From Myxococcales bacterium (GTDB lineage Bacteria > Myxococcota > Polyangia > Fen-1088), in contig PMJE01000595.1 of the NCBI GenBank assembly GCA_003157315.1, forward strand, positions 1 to 6,273: a stretch of DNA of 6,273 bases, given 5' to 3'. Both the position numbers and the translations under genes were made by a program. Each line of letters starts with the position of its first letter. The stretch's first letter is position 1. Below, one piece after another: positions 6,258 through 6,273 of this stretch. The notes beneath the pieces are model-generated. The model was not told the origin of the DNA. It saw nothing but the letters and a program-made list of their open reading frames with translations, and did no database searches.

Positions 6258-6273
6258 ATGAGCAAGAGGCGAA
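6258..6273 (+). CDS. Probable 5' end of a further gene (MSKRR...), function unknown
   Basis: An ATG preceded by a good Shine-Dalgarno-like stretch opens a frame reading MSKRR to the window edge. A basic N-terminus is compatible with a cytosolic nucleic-acid-binding protein, a signal peptide n-region or a membrane anchor; five residues cannot tell these apart. It lies 216 nt after tamB on the same strand, so it may have its own promoter and not belong to the tamAB transcript. Confidence 0.4.

Noticed and set aside
6035..6265. A 76-aa minus-strand open frame covering the spacer after tamB
   Set aside because: It has no recognisable domain, overlaps the end of tamB and the probable start of the next gene, and shows no convincing ribosome site. 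The spacer is better read as non-coding.
1..6273. CRISPR array, insertion sequence, tRNA or rRNA, phage or toxin-antitoxin genes
   Set aside because: No regularly spaced direct repeats, transposase motifs, terminal repeats, tRNA cloverleaf or rRNA-like stretch was seen. Nearly all the window is accounted for by two large envelope genes.

Overview
The window looks like a chromosomal segment from a GC-rich Gram-negative bacterium. It carries an Omp85-family outer-membrane barrel protein followed directly by a TamB-type protein, a pair found only in diderm bacteria. The barrel protein has three POTRA domains. Its barrel carries motifs (RLGGGVGVEQQ at the barrel entrance, a QRGF lid motif followed by SYGRL and later PIGG) that resemble, from memory, barrels of Myxococcota/Deltaproteobacteria more than E. 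coli TamA. That placement is an inference from motif style and base composition and is not proven.

Layout, all on the + strand: (1) 2-163 is the C-terminal end of a hydrophobic membrane protein, perhaps a site-2-protease (M50) family member. (2) 192-2123 is a GTG-started TamA-like/BamA-superfamily protein of 643 aa. (3) 2160-6041 is a TTG-started TamB of 1293 aa, 36 nt downstream and preceded by a good AAGGAG Shine-Dalgarno. (4) 6042-6257 is non-coding spacer with weak promoter candidates. (5) 6258 to the window end is the probable first five codons of a new gene.

TamB, anchored in the inner membrane by one N-terminal helix, is expected to span the periplasm as a long hydrophobic-groove beta-structure and to contact the POTRA domains of the TamA-like barrel. 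The pair would act in outer-membrane protein insertion and/or phospholipid transport to the outer membrane. The short gaps (28 and 36 nt) and shared strand suggest that all three genes are co-transcribed.

I find no mobile element, CRISPR array, RNA gene or clear new system. The locus is essentially a conserved TAM locus. The points worth a second look are small: inverted repeats placed at all three gene ends, two of them with the stop codon in the loop; non-ATG starts for both complete genes; the fact that tamA and tamB lie in one reading frame separated by a single TAG; and a near-consensus sigma-54-like element before the downstream gene.
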